NCBI GenBank assembly: GCA_025451425.1
Contig: JANWKK010000225.1
Coordinates: 1 to 6,241, forward strand
DNA length: 6,241 nt
Origin: Gemmatimonadaceae bacterium
GTDB taxonomy: Bacteria; Gemmatimonadota; Gemmatimonadetes; Gemmatimonadales; Gemmatimonadaceae
Direction: 5' to 3'
The position numbers and the translations under genes were made by a program. Shown piece by piece: positions 5,396 through 6,241 of the stretch (position 1 is the stretch's first letter; each line of letters begins with the position of its first letter). The notes under the pieces are model-generated. The model saw nothing but the letters and a program-made list of their open reading frames with translations. It was not told where the DNA came from and did not search any database.

Positions 5396-6241
5396 GAGGC
5401 CCAGGCCCTTCTCCATGCGGAACGTCGCGACGGCGCCTACCACTCCGGCAGTGCCCGGCAGCGAGCCGGGGACGATGCGCGCGGCTTCCACCGCGGGCTT
5501 GAACGCGCGTCGTCGCACTTCGGCTTGGAGCGGCACGAACAGCGTGTCACCCGCTTGCGTCACGCCACCCGCGATCACGACGACGTCGGCGTTGAAGGTG
5601 TTGAGCAAATTTGCAACACCGGCGCCGAGGTATCGAGCGGTATCGCGGACGATCTCGTTGGCAACTGCGTCGCCCTGTTTCGCGGCGTCGTAGACCGTTT
5701 GTGCCGTCAGGCGCTCGAGCTGTCCGCCAACGAGACTCGGCAACAGCGACGCCGTCTCTTCGCGCACGAGAATCTCTCGCGCGCGCGTCGCGATCGCCGG
5801 TCCCGACGCGTATGCCTCGAGACAACCGTAGTTGCCGCATTTGCAGTGTCGGCCATTGAGATCGATCGTTGTGTGGCCAATCTCGCCCGCGACATCCGAC
5901 GACCCGTGAAAGAGCTGGCCATTGACGATCAAGCCGCCCCCGATGCCAGTTCCGATCGTCATGCCGACGACGTTGCGTCCCCCTCTTGCCGCGCCCTGCC
6001 ACCACTCGCCCACCGTCGCGCAATTCGCATCGTTGTCGAGCGTCGCCGGCATCCCGAGATGCTCGGTGATCCGATCGAGCAACGGGAAGTCACGCCAGCC
6101 AAGGTTCGGCGCGACGATCACGACGCCGCGCTCACGATCGAGCGGACCAGGTGCGCCAACGCCGATGCCGATGAAGTCACGACGATGCGCTTCGGTTTGC
6201 GCGATCGTATCGAGGATGACGCCTTCGACGAGACCGACAAT
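5387..6241 (-). CDS. ROK-family sugar kinase, probably glucokinase (5' end outside window)
   Basis: 284 codons of a ROK-family kinase, open to the right edge of the window. A GTG at 6121 lies inside the gene and is not its start: the 40 codons upstream continue the domain with IGIGVGAPGPLD. ROK enzymes phosphorylate glucose, N-acetylmannosamine, allose or fructose in the cytosol; some members are repressors instead. The catalytic aspartate is in LDNDANCA (6017-6040). MTIGTGIGGGLIVNGQL matches the family signature, AGEIGH supplies the zinc histidine, and CKCGNYGCLE (5816-5845) supplies the zinc cysteines and a substrate-binding glutamate. These intact residues argue for an active kinase. The C-terminus ends normally (LPGTAGVVGAV near the end). 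About 35-40 residues, including the ATP-phosphate motif DxGGT, should lie outside. The glucokinase-type motif set fits best, but specificity is not proven. It is followed closely by pfkB, suggesting a sugar-phosphorylation operon. Confidence 0.92.
   Translation of the reverse strand: MVGLVEGVILDTIAQTEAHRRDFIGIGVGAPGPLDRERGVVIVAPNLGWRDFPLLDRITEHLGMPATLDNDANCATVGEWWQGAARGGRNVVGMTIGTGIGGGLIVNGQLFHGSSDVAGEIGHTTIDLNGRHCKCGNYGCLEAYASGPAIATRAREILVREETASLLPSLVGGQLERLTAQTVYDAAKQGDAVANEIVRDTARYLGAGVANLLNTFNADVVVIAGGVTQAGDTLFVPLQAEVRRRAFKPAVEAARIVPGSLPGTAGVVGAVATFRMEKGLGLDA

Overview
This is a GC-rich, almost fully coding stretch of bacterial chromosome. Every gene I can support lies on the minus strand, so the window is described from high to low coordinates, in the direction of transcription. 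The gene mix is chromosomal: a ROK sugar kinase, a PfkB kinase, STAS/HATPase signalling proteins, a Cys/Met PLP enzyme, an AI-2E permease and FtsE. Together with the GC-rich style and the G-rich heptamer spacer, it suggests a free-living soil or aquatic bacterium. Gemmatimonadota or a similar phylum is my guess, but nothing here proves the taxonomy. I see no tRNA, rRNA, CRISPR array, insertion sequence or phage gene.

Region 1 (6241 to 2599) is one tightly packed run of five genes. A ROK-family sugar kinase (5' end outside the window) is followed after 17 bases by a PfkB-family kinase. Next come a STAS + HATPase (anti-sigma-kinase-like) protein, a STAS-like + winged-helix protein, and a 102-residue protein that looks like a double-psi beta barrel. 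From pfkB on, successive genes overlap by 4, 4 and 8 bases, which implies translational coupling. The two middle genes carry the protein types of a partner-switching circuit, but no sigma factor or PP2C phosphatase is visible. The coupling to sugar kinases and the small barrel protein make this the most interesting part of the window.

Region 2 (2598 to 2520) is the only sizeable spacer. It is built from about ten 7-base units whose orientation flips part-way. It can form a hairpin and, on the plus strand, has the run pattern of a G-quadruplex. It supplies the C-rich, Shine-Dalgarno-free leader of the next gene.

Region 3 (2519 to 1) holds a trans-sulfuration-type PLP enzyme, an AI-2E/PerM-family membrane protein starting 7 bases later, and the first 68 codons of ftsE, whose ATG overlaps the permease stop codon (ATGA). 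The permease ends in an unexpected calcium-loop-like acidic motif. ftsX would be expected to follow beyond the left edge.
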